Positions 28,688 through 42,700 of a stretch of DNA of 64,000 nt are shown piece by piece. The stretch comes from Cichorium intybus (taxonomy: Eukaryota; Streptophyta; Magnoliopsida; Asterales; Asteraceae). The stretch is taken from NCBI GenBank assembly GCA_023525715.1, contig JAKNSD010000073.1, positions 208,062-272,061 of the forward strand, given 5' to 3'. A program made the position numbers and the translations under genes. The notes beneath the pieces are model-generated. The model was not told the DNA's origin. It worked only from the letters and a program-made list of their open reading frames with translations, and ran no database searches. Position 1 is the stretch's first letter. Each line of letters opens with the position of its first letter.

Positions 28688-30270
28688 TGTAAATGGGTTT
28701 ATAAGAAACTCCTTAAATTTTGAATTTTTTAATGATATTTTTCTGTTATTTTTAACAATATGTCGTGTATCCCAGTACATGAAAAATTCTTAATTTTTGA
28801 ATTTTATTAAAATTCAAAAATTACCTATAATTACACTTTATTATCATTTTAAAACATTTATGGTGTAGCTGGGTTCATGAGAAACTCCTTAAATTTTGAA
28901 ATTTTTAATAATATTTTTCTGTTATTTTTAACAATTTGTCGTGTACCCCGGTACATGAAAAATTCTTAATTTTTCAATTTTTGTAAAATTAAAAAATTAC
29001 CTATAATTACACTTTGTGATCATTTTAAACATTTATGGTGTACCTAGGTTCATGAGAAACTCCTTAAATTTTGAATTTTTTAATGATATTTTTTCTGTTA
29101 TTTTTAACAATTTGTCATGTACCCTGGTACATGAAAAATTCTTAATTTTTGAATTTTTGTAAAATTCAAAAATTACCTATAATTACAATTTGTGATCATT
29201 TTAAACATTTATGGTGTACCTAGGTTCATGAGAAACTCCTTAAATTTTGAATTTTTTAATGATATTTTTTCTGTTATTTTTAACAATTTGTCGTGTACCC
29301 CGGTACATGAAAAATTCTTAATTTTTGAATTTTTGTAAAATTCAAAAATTACCTATAATTACACTTTATAATCATTTTAAACATTTCTGGTGTACCTGGG
29401 TTCATGAGAAAGTCCTTAAATTTTGAATTTTTTAATGATATTTTTTCTGTTATTTTTAACAATTTGTCGTGTACCCCGGTACATGAAAAATTCATAATTT
29501 TTGAATTTTTGTAAAATTCAAAAATTATCTATAATTACACTTTATGATCATTTTAAACATTTCTGGTGTACCTGGGTTCATGAGAAACTCCTTAAATTTT
29601 GAAATTTTTGATGATATTTTCTCTGTTATTTTTAACAATTTGTCGTGTACCCCGGTACATGAAAAATTCTTAATTTTTCAATTTTTGTGAAATTCAAAAA
29701 TTACCTATAATTACACTTTGTGATCATTTTAAACATTTCTGGTGTACCCAGGTTCATGAGAAACTCCTTAAATTTTGAATTTTTTAATGATATTTTTTCT
29801 GTTATTTTTAACAATTTGTCGTGTACCCCGGTACATGAAAAATTCATAATTTTTGAATTTTTGTAAAATTCAAAAATTATCTATAATTACACTTTATGAT
29901 CATTTTAAACATTTCTGGTGTACCTGGGTTCATGAGAAACTCCTTAAATTTTGAAATTTTTGATGATATTTTCTCTGTTATTTTTAACAATTTGTCGTGT
30001 ACCCCGGTACATGAAAAATTCTTAATTTTTCAATTTTTGTGAAATTCAAAAATTACCTATAATTACACTTTGTGATCATTTTAAACATTTCTGGTGTACC
30101 CAGGTTCATGAGAAACTCCTTAAATTTTGAATTTTTTAATGATATTTTTTCTGTTATTTTTAACAATTTGTCGTGTACCCCGGTACATGAAAAATTCTTA
30201 ATTTTTCAATTTTTGTAAAATTCAAAAATTACCTATAATTACACTTTATGATCATTTTAAACATTTCTGG
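28688..30270. repeat. 9-monomer HOR derivative, 1,583 bp (second)
   Basis: This has the same expanded organisation as the unit at 22,181, with CCCAGG monomers near 29,746 and 30,100. It also shares the GAGAAAGTCC private variant (near 29,408), so the two 9-mers are probably copies of one ancestral expansion that are now about 6.5 kb apart. Both are followed by an AGTACTTC marker monomer. Confidence 0.85.
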
Positions 30271-33200
30271 TGTAAATGGGTTTATGAGAAACTCCTTAAA
30301 TTTTGAATTTTTTAATGATATTTTTCTGTTATTTTTAACAATATGTCGTGTATCCAAGTACTTCAAAAATTCTTAATTTTTGAATTTTATTAAAATTCAA
30401 AAATTACCTATAATTACACTTTATTATCATTTTAAAACATTTATGGTGTAGCTGGGTTCATGAGAAACTCCTTAAATTTTGAAATTTTTAATAATATTTT
30501 TCTGTTATTTTTAACAATTTGTCGTGTACCCCGGTACATGAAAAATTCTTAATTTTTCAATTTTTGTAAAATTCAAAAATTACCTATAATTACACTTTGT
30601 GATCATTTTAAACATTTATGGTGTACCTAGGTTCATGAGAAACTCCTTAAATTTTGAATTTTTTAATGATATTTTTTCTGTTATTTTTAACAATTTGTCA
30701 TGTACCCTGGTACATGAAAAATTCTTAATTTTTGAATTTTTGTAAAATTCAAAAATTACCTCTAATTACAATTTGTGATCATTTTAAACATTTATGGTGT
30801 ACCTAGGTTCATGAGAAACTCCTTAAATTTTGAATTTTTTAATGATATTTTTTCTGTTATTTTTAACAATTTGTCGTGTACCCCGGTACATGAAAAATTC
30901 TTAATTTTTGAATTTTTGTAAAATTCAAAAATTACCTATAATTACACTTTATAATCATTTTAAACATTTCTGGTGTACCTGGGTTCATGAGAAACTCCTT
31001 AAATTTTGAATTTTTTAATGATATTTTTTCTGTTATTTTTAACAATTTGTCGTATACCCCGGTACATGAAAAATTCATAATTTTTGAATTTTTGTAAAAT
31101 TCAAAAATTATCTATAATTACACTTTATGATCATTTTAAACATTTCTGGTGTACCTGGGTTCATGAGAAACTCCTTAAATTTTGAAATTTTTGATGATAT
31201 TTTTTCTGTTATTTTTAACAATTTGTCGTGTACCCCGGTACATGAAAAATTCTTAATTTTTCAATTTTTGTGAAATTCAAAAATTACCTATAATTAGACG
31301 TTGTGATCATTTTAAACATTTCTGGTGTACCAAGGTTCATGAGAAACTCCTTAAATTTTGAATTTTTTAATGATATTTTTTCTGTTATTTTTAACAATTT
31401 GTCGTGTACCCCGGTACATGAAAAATTCTTAATTTTTCAATTTTTGTAAAATTCAAAAATTACCTATAATTACACTTTATGATCATTTTAAACATTTCTG
31501 GTGTAAATGGGTTTATGAGAAACTCCTTAAATTTTGAATTTTTTAATGATATTTTTCTGTTATTTTTAACAATATGTCGTGTATCCCAGTACATGAAAAA
31601 TTCTTAATTTTTGAATTTTATTAAAATTCAAAAACTACCTATAATTACACTTTATTATCATTTTAAAACATTTATGGTGTAGCTGGGTTCATGAGAAACT
31701 CCTTAAATTTTGAAATTTTTAATAATATTTTTCTGTTATTTTTAACAATTTTTCGTGTACCCCGGTACATGAAAAATTCTTAATTTTTCAATTTTTGTAA
31801 AATTAAAAAATTACCTATAATTACACTTTGTGATCATTTTAAACATTTATGGTGTACCTAGGTTCATGAGAAACTCCTTAAATTTTGAATTTTTTAATGA
31901 TATTTTTTCTGTTATTTTTAACAATTTGTCATGTACCCTGGTACATGAAAAATTCTTAATTTTTGAATTTTTGTAAAATTCAAAAATTACCTATAATTAC
32001 AATTTGTGATCATTTTAAACATTTATGGTGTACCTAGGTTCATGAGAAACTCCTTAAATTTTGAATTTTTTAATGATATTTTTTCTGTTATTTTTAACAA
32101 TTTGTCGTGTACCCCGGTACATGAAAAATTCTTAATTTTTGAATTTTTGTAAAATTCAAAAATTACCTATAATTACACTTTATAATCATTTTAAACATTT
32201 CTGGTGTACCTGGGTTCATGAGAAACTCCTTAAATTTTGAATTTTTTAATGATATTTTTTCTGTTATTTTTAACAATTTGTCGTGTACCCCGGTACATGA
32301 AAAATTCATAATTTTTGAATTTTTGTAAAATTCAAAAATTATCTATAATTACACTTTATGATCATTTTAAACATTTCTGGTGTACCTGGGTTCATGAGAA
32401 ACTCCTTAAATTTTGAAATTTTTGATGATATTTTTTCTGTTATTTTTAACAATTTGTCGTGTACCCCGGTACATGAAAAATTCTTAATTTTTCAATTTTT
32501 GTGAAATTCAAAAATTACCTATAATTACACTTTGTGATCATTTTAAACATTTCTGGTGTACCAAGGTTCATGAGAAACTCCTTAAATTTTGAATTTTTTA
32601 ATGATATTTTTTCTGTTATTTTTAACAATTTGTCGTGTACCCCGGTACATGAAAAATTCTTAATTTTTCAATTTTTGTAAAATTCAAAAATTACCTATAA
32701 TTACACTTTATGATCATTTTAAACATTTCTGGTGTAAATGGGTTTATGAGAAACTCCTTAAATTTTGAATTTTTTAATGATATTTTTCTGTTATTTTTAA
32801 CAATATGTCGTGTATCCCAATACATGAAAAATTCTTAATTTTTGAATTTTATTAAAATTCAAAAATTACCTATAATTACACTTTATTATCATTTTAAAAC
32901 ATTTATGGTGTAGCTGGGTTCATGAGAAACTCCTTAAATTTTGAAATTTTTAATAATATTTTTCTGTTATTTTTAACAATTTTTCGTGTACCCCGGTACA
33001 TGAAAAATTCTTAATTTTTCAATTTTTGTAAAATTAAAAAATTACCTATAATTACACTTTGTGATCATTTTAAACATTTATGGTGTACCTAGGTTCATGA
33101 GAAACTCCTTAAATTTTGAATTTTTTAATGATATTTTTTCTGTTATTTTTAACAATTTGTCATGTACCCTGGTACATGAAAAATTCTTAATTTTTGAATT

Positions 33201-34930
33201 TTTGTAAAATTCAAAAATTACCTATAATTACAATTTGTGATCATTTTAAACATTTATGGTGTACCTAGGTTCATGAGAAACTCCTTAAATTTTGAATTTT
33301 TTAATGATATTTTTTCTGTTATTTTTAACAATTTGTCGTGTACCCCGGTACATGAAAAATTCTTAATTTTTGAATTTTTGTAAAATTCAAAAATTACCTA
33401 TAATTACACTTTATAATCATTTTAAACATTTCTGGTGTACCTGGGTTCATGAGAAACTCCTTAAATTTTGAATTTTTTAATGATATTTTTTCTGTTATTT
33501 TTAACAATTTGTCGTGTACCCCGGTACATGAAAAATTCATAATTTTTGAATTTTTGTAAAATTCAAAAATTATCTATAATTACACTTTATGATCATTTTA
33601 AACATTTCTGGTGTACCTGGGTTCATGAGAAACTCCTTAAATTTTGAAATTTTTGATGATATTTTCTCTGTTATTTTTAACAATTTGTCGTGTACCCCGG
33701 TACATGAAAAATTCTTAATTTTTCAATTTTTGTGAAATTCAAAAATTACCTATAATTACACTTTGTGATCATTTTAAACATTTCTGGTGTACCTAGGTTC
33801 ATGAGAAACTCCTTAAATTTTGAATTTTTTAATGATATTTTTTCTGTTATTTTTAACAATTTGTCGTGTACCCCGGTACATGAAAAATTCTTAATTTTTC
33901 AATTTTTGTAAAATTCAAAAATTACCTATAATTACACTTTATGATCATTTTAAACATTTCTGGTGTAAATGGGTTTATGAGAAACTCCTTAAATTTTGAA
34001 TTTTTTAATGATATTTTTCTGTTATTTTTAACAATATGTCGTGTATCCCAGTACATGAAAAATTCTTAATTTTTGAATTTTATTAAAATTCAAAAATTAC
34101 CTATAATTACACTTTATTATCATTTTAAAACATTTATGGTGTAGCTGGGTTCATGAGAAACTCCTTAAATTTTGAAATTTTTAATAATATTTTTCTGTTA
34201 TTTTTAACAATTTGTCGTGTACCCCGGTACATGAAAAATTCTTAATTTTTCAATTTTTGTAAAATTCAAAAATTACCTATAATTACACTTTGTGATCATT
34301 TTAAACATTTATGGTGTACCTAGGTTCATGAGAAACTCCTTAAATTTTGAATTTTTTAATGATATTTTTTCTGTTATTTTTAACAATTTGTCATGTACCC
34401 TGGTACATGAAAAATTCTTAATATTTGAATTTTTGTAAAATTCAAAAATTACCTATAATTACAATTTGTGATCATTTTAAACATTAATGGTGTACCTAGG
34501 TTCATGAGAAACTCCTTAAATTTTGAATTTTTTAATGATATTTTTTCTGTTATTTTTAACAATTTGTCGTGTACCCCGGTACATGAAAAATTCATAATTT
34601 TTGAATTTTTGTAAAATTCAAAAATTATCTATAATTACACTTTATGATCATTTTAAACATTTCTGGTGTACCTGGGTTCATGAGAAACTCCTTAAATTTT
34701 GAAATTTTTGATGATATTTTTTCTGTTATTTTTAACAATTTGTCGTGTACCCCGGTACATGAAAAATTCTTAATTTTTCAATTTTTGTGAAATTCAAAAA
34801 TTACCTATAATTACACTTTGTGATCATTTTAAACATTTCTGGTGTACCCAGGTTCATGAGAAACTCCTTAAATTTTGAATTTTTTAATGATATTTTTTCT
34901 GTTATTTTTAACAATTTGTCGTGTACCCCC

Positions 34931-37900
34931 GGTACATGAAAAATTCTTAATTTTTGAATTTTTGTAAAATTCAAAAATTACCTATAATTACAATTTGTGA
35001 TCATTTTAAACATTTATGGTGTACCTGGGTTCATGAGAAACTCCTTAAATTTTGAATTTTTAATGATATTTTTTTTGTTATTTTTAACAATTTGTCGTGT
35101 ACCCCGGTACATGAAAAATTCTTAATTTTTCAATTTTTGTAAAATTCAAAAATTACCTATAATTACACTTTGTGATCATTTTAAACATTTCTGGTGTACC
35201 TAGGTTTATGAGAAACTCCTTAAATTTTGAATTTTTTAATGATATATTTTCTGTTATTTTTAACAATTTGTCGTATACCCCGGTACATGAAAAATTCTTA
35301 ATTTTTCAATTTTTGTAAAATTCAAAAATTACCTATAATTACACTTTGTGATCATTTTAAACATTTCTGGTGTACCTAGGTTCATGAGAAACTCCTTAAA
35401 TTTTGAATTTTTTAATGATAATTTTTCTGTTATTTTTAACAATTTGCCGTGTACCCCGGTACATGAAAAATTCTTAATTTTTGAATTTTTGTAAAATTCA
35501 AAAATTACCTATAATTACACTTTATAATCATTTTAAACATTTCTGGTGTACCTGGGTTCATGAGAAACTCCTTAAATTTTGAATTTTTTTAATGATATTT
35601 TTCAGTTATTTTTAACAATTTGTCGTGTACCCCGGTACATGAAAAATTCTTAATTTTTGAATTTTTGTAAAATTCAAAAATTACCTATAATTTCACTTTA
35701 TGATCATTTTAAACATTTCTGATGTACATGGGTTCATGAGAAACTCCTTAAATTTTGAATTTTTTAATTATATTTTTTCTGTTATTTTTAACAATTTGTC
35801 GTGTACCCCGGTACGAAAAATTCTTAATTTTTCAATTTTTGTAAAATTCAAAAATTACCTATAATTACACTTTGTGATCATTTTAAACATTTCTGTTGTA
35901 CCTAGGTTCATGAGAAACTCCTTAAATTTTGAATTTTTTAATGATAATTTTTCTGTTATTTTTAACAATTTGTCGTGTACCCCGGTACATGAAAAATTCT
36001 TAATTTTTGAATTTTTGTAAAATTCAAAAATTACCTATAATTACACTTTATGATCATTTTAAACATTTCTGGTGTACCTGGGTTCATGAGAAACTCCTTA
36101 AATTTTGAAATTTTTAATGATATTTTTTCTGTTATTTTTAAAAATTTGTCGTGTACCCCGGTACATGAAAAATTCTTAATTTTTCAGTTTTTGTAAAATT
36201 CAAAAATTACCTATAATTACACTTTGTGATCATTTTAAACATTTCTGGTGTACCTAGGTTCATGAGAAACTCCTTAAATTTTGAATTTTTTAATGATAAT
36301 TTTTTTGTTATTTTTAACAATTTGTCATGTACCCCGGTACATGAAAAATTCTTAATTTTTGAATTTTTGTAAAATTCAAAAATTACCTATAATTACAATT
36401 TGTGATCATTTTAAACATTTATGGTGTACCTAGGTTCATGAGAAACTCCTTAAAATTTGAATTTTTTCATGATATTTTTTCTTTAATTTTTAACAGTTTG
36501 TCGTGTACCCCGGTACATGAAAAATTCTTAATTTTTGAATTTTTGTAAAATTCAAAAATTAACTATAATTACACTTTATGATCATTTTAAACATTTCTGG
36601 TGTACCTGGGTTCATGAGAAACTCCTTAAATTTTGAATTTTTTAATGATATTTTTCTGTTATTTTTAACAATATGTCGTGTATCCCAGTACATGAAAAAT
36701 TCTTAATTTTTGAATTTTATTAAAATTCAAAAATTACCTATAATTACACTTTATTATCATTTTAAAACATTTATGGTGTAGCTGGGTTCATGAGAAACTC
36801 CTTTAATTTTGAATTTTTAATGATATTTTTTCTGTTATTTTTAACATTTTGTCGTGTACCCCGGGTACATGAAAAATTCTTAATTTTTGAATTTTTGTAA
36901 AATTCAAAAATTACCTATAATTTCACTTTATGATCATTTTAAACATTTCTGATGTACATGGGTTCATGAGAAACTCCTTAAATTTTGAATTTTTTAATTA
37001 TATTTTTTCTGTTATTTTTAACAATTTGTCGTGTACCCCGGTACGAAAAATTCTTAATTTTTCAATTTTTGTAAAATTCAAAAATTACCTATAATTACAC
37101 TTTGTGATCATTTTAAACATTTCTGTTGTACCTAGGTTCATGAGAAACTCCTTAAATTTTGAATTTTTTAATGATAATTTTTCTGTTATTTTTAACAATT
37201 TGTCGTGTACCCCGGTACATGAAAAATTCTTAATTTTTGAATTTTTGTAAAATTCAAAAATTACCTATAATTACACTTTATGATCATTTTAAACATTTCT
37301 GGTGTACCTGGGTTCATGAGAAACTCCTTAAATTTTGAATTTTTTAATGATATTTTTTCTGTTATTTTTAAAAATTTGTCGTGTACCCCGGTACATGAAA
37401 AATTCTTAATTTTTCAGTTTTTGTAAAATTCAAAAATTACCTATAATTACACTTTGTGATCATTTTAAACATTTCTGGTGTACCTAGGTTCATGAGAAAC
37501 TCCTTAAATTTTGAATTTTTTAATGATAATTTTTTTGTTATTTTTAACAATTTGTCATGTACCCCGGTACATGAAAAATTCTTAATTTTTGAATTTTTGT
37601 AAAATTCAAAAATTACCTATAATTACAATTTGTGATCATTTTAAACATTTATGGTGTACCTAGGTTCATGAGAAACTCCTTAAAATTTGAATTTTTTCAT
37701 GATATTTTTTCTTTAATTTTTAACAGTTTGTCGTGTACCCCGGTACATGAAAAATTCTTAATTTTTGAATTTTTGTAAAATTCAAAAATTAACTATAATT
37801 ACACTTTATGATCATTTTAAACATTTCTGGTGTACCTGGGTTCATGAGAAACTCCTTAAATTTTGAATTTTTTAATGATATTTTTCTGTTATTTTTAACA

Positions 37901-39764
37901 ATATGTCGTGTATCCCAGTACATGAAAAATTCTTAATTTTTGAATTTTATTAAAATTCAAAAATTACCTATAATTACACTTTATTATCATTTTAAAACAT
38001 TTATGGTGTAGCTGGGTTCATGAGAAACTCCTTTAATTTTGAATTTTTAATGATATTTTTTCTGTTATTTTTAACATTTTGTCGTGTACCCCGGTACATG
38101 AAAAATTCTTAATTTTTCAATTTTTGTAAAATTCAAAAATTACCTATAATTACACTTTGTGATCATTTTAAACATTTCTGGTGTACCTAGGTTCATGAGA
38201 AACTCCTTAAATTTTGAATTTTCAATGATATTTTTCTGTTATTTTTAACAATTTGTCGTATACCCCGGTACATGAAAAATTCTTAATTTTTCAATTTTTG
38301 TAAAATTCAAAAATTACCTATAATTACAATTTGTGATCATTTTATACATTTCTGTTGTACCTAGGTTCATGAGAAACTCCTTAAATTTTGAATTTTTTAA
38401 TGATAATTTTTTTGTTATTTTTAACAATTTGTCGTGTACACCGGTACATGAAAAATTCTTAATTTTTCAATTTTTGTAAAATTCAAAAATTACCTATAAT
38501 TACACTTTGTGATCATTTTAAAACATTTCTGGTGTAGCTGTGTTCATGAGAAACTCCTTAAATTTTGGAATTTTAATGATATTTTTTTTTGTTATTTTTA
38601 ACAATTTGTCGTGTACCCCGGTACATGAAAAATTCTTAAATTTTCAATTTTTGTAAAATTCAAAAATTACCTATAATTACACTTTGTGATCATTTTAAAC
38701 ATTTTTGGTGTACCTGGGTTCATGAGAAACTCCTTAAATTTTGAATTTTTTAATGATATTTTTTCTGTTATTTTTAACAATTTGTCGTATACCCCGGTAC
38801 ATGAAAAATTCTTAATTTTTCAATTTTTGTAAAATTCAAAATTTACCTATAATTACACTTTGTGATCATTTTAAACATTTCTGGTGTACCTAGGTTCATG
38901 AGAAACTCCTTAAATTTTGAATTTTTTAATGATATTTTTCTGTTATTTTTAACAATTTGTCATGTACCCGATACATGAAAAATTCTTAATTTTTCAATTT
39001 TTGTAAAATTCAAAAATTACCTATAATTACAATTTGGGATCATTTTAAACATTTCTGTTGTACCTAGGTTCATGAGAAACTCCTTAAATTTTGAATTCTT
39101 TAATGATAATTTTTCTGTTATTTTTAACAATTTGTCGTGTACCCCGGTACTTGAAAAATTCTTAATTTTAGAATTTTTGTAAAATTCAAAAATTACCTAT
39201 AATTTCACTTTATAATCATTTTAAACATTTCTGGTGTACCTGGGTTCATGAGAAACTCCTTAAATTTTGAATTTTTTAATGATATTTTTTCTCTTATTTT
39301 TAACAATTTGTCGTGTACCCCGGTACATGAAAAATTCTTAATTTTTGAATTTTTGTAAAATTCAAAAATTAACTATAATTACACTTTATGATCATTTTAA
39401 ACATTTCTGGTGTACATGGGTTCATTAGAAACTCCTTAAATTTTGAATTTTTTTAATGATTTTTTTCTGTTATTTTTAACAATTTGTCGTATACCCCGGT
39501 ACATGAAAAATTCTTAATTTTTAAATTTTTGTAAAATTCAAAAATTACCTATAATTACACTTTATGATCATTTTAAACATTTCTGGTGTACCTGGGTTCA
39601 TGAGAAACTCCTTAAATTTTGAAATTTTTAATGATATTTTTTCTGTTATTTTTAACAATTTGTCGTGTACCCCGGTACATGAAAAATTCTTAATTTTTCA
39701 ATTTTTGTAAAATTCAAAAATTACCTATAATTACACTTTGTGATCATTTTAAACATTTCTGGTG
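34931..39764. repeat. Mixed satellite block with a 1,230 bp duplication
   Basis: Satellite monomers continue in phase without the 7-mer order. Two adjacent copies of a 7-monomer, 1,230 bp segment are visible: TTTCACTTTA at 35,691 and 36,921, the 2-base-deleted GTACGAAAAA at 35,811 and 37,041, and the variant GCTGGGTTCATG...CTTTAATTTT at 36,781 and 38,011. The copies diverge near 38,095. Variants CTGTTGTACC and TGTACATGGG match those in the block at 1-1,230. Single-base oddities include ACCCCCGG near 34,926 and CCGGGTAC near 36,861. Confidence 0.85.
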
Positions 39765-42700
39765 TACCTAGGTTCATGAGAAACTCCTTAAATTTTGAAT
39801 TTTTTAATGATAATTTTTTTGTTATTTTTAACAATTTGTCATGTACCCCGGTACATGAAAAATTCTTAATTTTTGAATTTTTGTAAAATTCAAAAATTAC
39901 CTATAATTACAATTTGTGATCATTTTAAACATTTATGGTGTACCTAGGTTCATGAGAAACTCCTTAAATTTTGAATTTTTTCATGATATTTTTTCTGTTA
40001 TTTTTAACAGTTTGTCGTGTACCCCGGTACATGAAAAATTCTTAATTTTTGAATTTTTGTAAAATTCAAAAATTAACTATAATTACACTTTATGATCATT
40101 TTAAACATTTCTGGTGTACCTGGGTTCATGAGAAACTCCTTAAATTTTGAATTTTTAATGATATTTTTCTGTTATTTTTAACAATATGTCGTGTATCCCA
40201 GTACATGAAAAATTCTTAATTTTTGAATTTTATTAAAATTCAAAAATTACCTATAATTACACTTTATTATCATTTTAAAACATTTATGGTGTAGCTGGGT
40301 TCATGAGAAACTCCTTAAATTTTGAATTTTTAATGATATTTTTTCTGTTATTTTTAACATTTTGTCGTGTACCCCGGTACATGAAAAATTCTTAATTTTT
40401 CAATTTTTGTAAAATTCAAAAATTACCTATAATTACACTTTGTGATCATTTTAAACATTTCTGGTGTACCTAGGTTCATGAGAAACTCCTTAAATTTTGA
40501 ATTTTTTAATGATATTTTTCTGTTATTTTTAACAATTTGTCGTATACCCCGGTACATGAAAAATTCTTAATTTTTCAATTTTTGTAAAATTCAAAAATTA
40601 CCCATAATTACACTTTGTGATCATTTTAAACATTTCTGGTGTACCTAGGTTCATGAGAAACTCCTTAAATTTTGAATTTTTTAATGATATGTTTTCTGTT
40701 ATTTTTAACAATTTGTCGTGTACCCCGGTACATGAAAAATTCTTAATTTTTCAATTTTTGTAAAATTCAAAAATTACCTATAATTACAATTTGTGATCAT
40801 TTTATACATTTCTGTTGTACCTAGGTTCATGAGAAACTCCTTAAATTTTGAATTTTTTAATGATAATTTTTCTGTTATTTTTAACAATTTGTCGTGTACA
40901 CCGGTACATGAAAAATTCTTAATTTTTCAATTTTTGTAAAATTCAAAAATTACCTATAATTACACTTTGTGATCATTTTAAAACATTTCTGGTGTAGCTG
41001 TTTTCATGAGAAACTCATTAAATTTTGAAATTTTAATGATATTTTTTTGTTATTTTTAACAATTTGTCGTGTACCCCGGTACATTAAAAATTCTTAAATT
41101 TTCAATTTTTGTAAAATTCAAAAATTACCTATAATTACACTTTGTGATCATTTTAAACATTTTTGGTGTACCTGGGTTCATGAGAAACTCCTTAAATTTT
41201 GAATTTTTTAATGATATTTTTTCTGTTATTTTTAACAATTTGTCGTGTACCCCGGTACATGAAAAATTCTTAATTTTTCAATTTTTGTAAAATTCAAAAA
41301 TTACCTATAATTACACTTTGTGATCATTTTAAACATTTCTGGTGTACTTGGGTTCATGAGAAACTCTTTAAAATTTGAATTTTTTAATGATATTTTTTCT
41401 GTTATTTTTAACAATTTGTCATGTACTCCTGTACATGAAAAATTCTTAATTTTTGAATTTTTGTAAAATTCAAAAATTACCTATAATTACATTTTGTGAT
41501 CATTTAAAACATTTTTGGTGTACCTGGGTTCATGAGAAACTCCTTAAATTTTGAATTTTTTAATGATATTTTTCAGTTATTTTTAACAATTTTTCGTGTA
41601 CCCCGATACATGAAAAATTCTTAATTTTTGAATTTTATTAAAATTCAAAAATTACCTATAATTAGACTTTGGGATCATTTTAAAACATTTCTGGTGTACC
41701 TGGGTTCATGAGAAACTCCTTCAATTTTGAATTTTTAATGATATTTTTCTGTTATTTTTAACAATATGTCGTGTATCCCAGTACATGAAAAATTCTTAAT
41801 TTTTGAATTTTATTAAAATTCAAAAATTACCTATAATTACACTTTATTATCATTTTAAAACATTTATGGTGTAGCTGGGTTCATGAGAAACTCCTTAAAT
41901 TTTGAATTTTTAATGATATTTTTTCTGTTATTTTTAACAATTTGTCGTGTACCCCGGTACATGAAAAATTCTTAATTTTTCAATTTTTGTAAAATTCAAA
42001 AATTACCTATAATTACACTTTGTGATCATTTTAAACATTTCTGGTGTACCTAGGTTCATGAGAAACTCCTTAAATTTTGAATTTTTTAATGATAATTTTT
42101 TTGTTATTTTTAACAATTTGTCATGTACCCCGGTACATGAAAAATTCTTAATTTTTGAATTTTTGTAAAATTCAAAAATTACCTATAATTACAATTTGTG
42201 ATCATTTTAAACATTTATGGTGTACCTAGGTTCATGAGAAACTCCTTAAATTTTGAATTTTTTCATGATATTTTTTCTGTTATTTTTAACAGTTTGTCGT
42301 GTACCCCGGTACATGAAAAATTCTTAATTTTTGAATTTTTGTAAAATTCAAAAATTAACTATAATTACACTTTATGATCATTTTAAACATTTCTGGTGTA
42401 CCTGGGTTCATGAGAAACTCCTTAAATTTTGAATTTTTAATGATATTTTTCTGTTATTTTTAACAATATGTCGTGTATCCCAGTACATGAAAAATTCTTA
42501 ATTTTTGAATTTTATTAAAATTCAAAAATTACCTATAATTACACTTTATTATCATTTTAAAACATTTATGGTGTAGCTGGGTTCATGAGAAACTCCTTAA
42601 ATTTTGAATTTTTAATGATATTTTTTCTGTTATTTTTAACATTTTGTCGTGTACCCCGGTACATGAAAAATTCTTAATTTTTCAATTTTTGTAAAATTCA

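Larger units (their letters stand above)
1231..34930. repeat. 7-monomer higher-order repeat domain, 1,231 bp unit
   Basis: The marker monomer containing TGTAAATGGGTTTATGAG starts at 1251, 2482, 3714, 4945, 6176, 7407, 8638, 10045, 11452, 12859, 14266, 16025, 17256, 18488, 19719, 20950, 22181, 23764, 24995, 26226, 27457, 28688, 30271, 31502, 32733 and 33964. Of the 25 intervals, 18 are 1,231-1,232 bp (7 monomers), four are 1,407 bp (8), two are 1,583 bp (9) and one is 1,759 bp (10). The usual order is m1 TGTAAATGGG, m2 GTAGCTGGG, m3 CATGTACCCTGG, m4 CCTAGG with CCCCGG, m5 TTCATAATTTTT with TTATCTATAATT, m6 GAAATTTTTGATGATA with TGTGAAATTC, m7 CCAAGG or CCCAGG. Copies are nearly identical, so amplification was recent. 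Outer limits are approximate, and the last unit lacks one monomer near 34,560. Confidence 0.95.
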
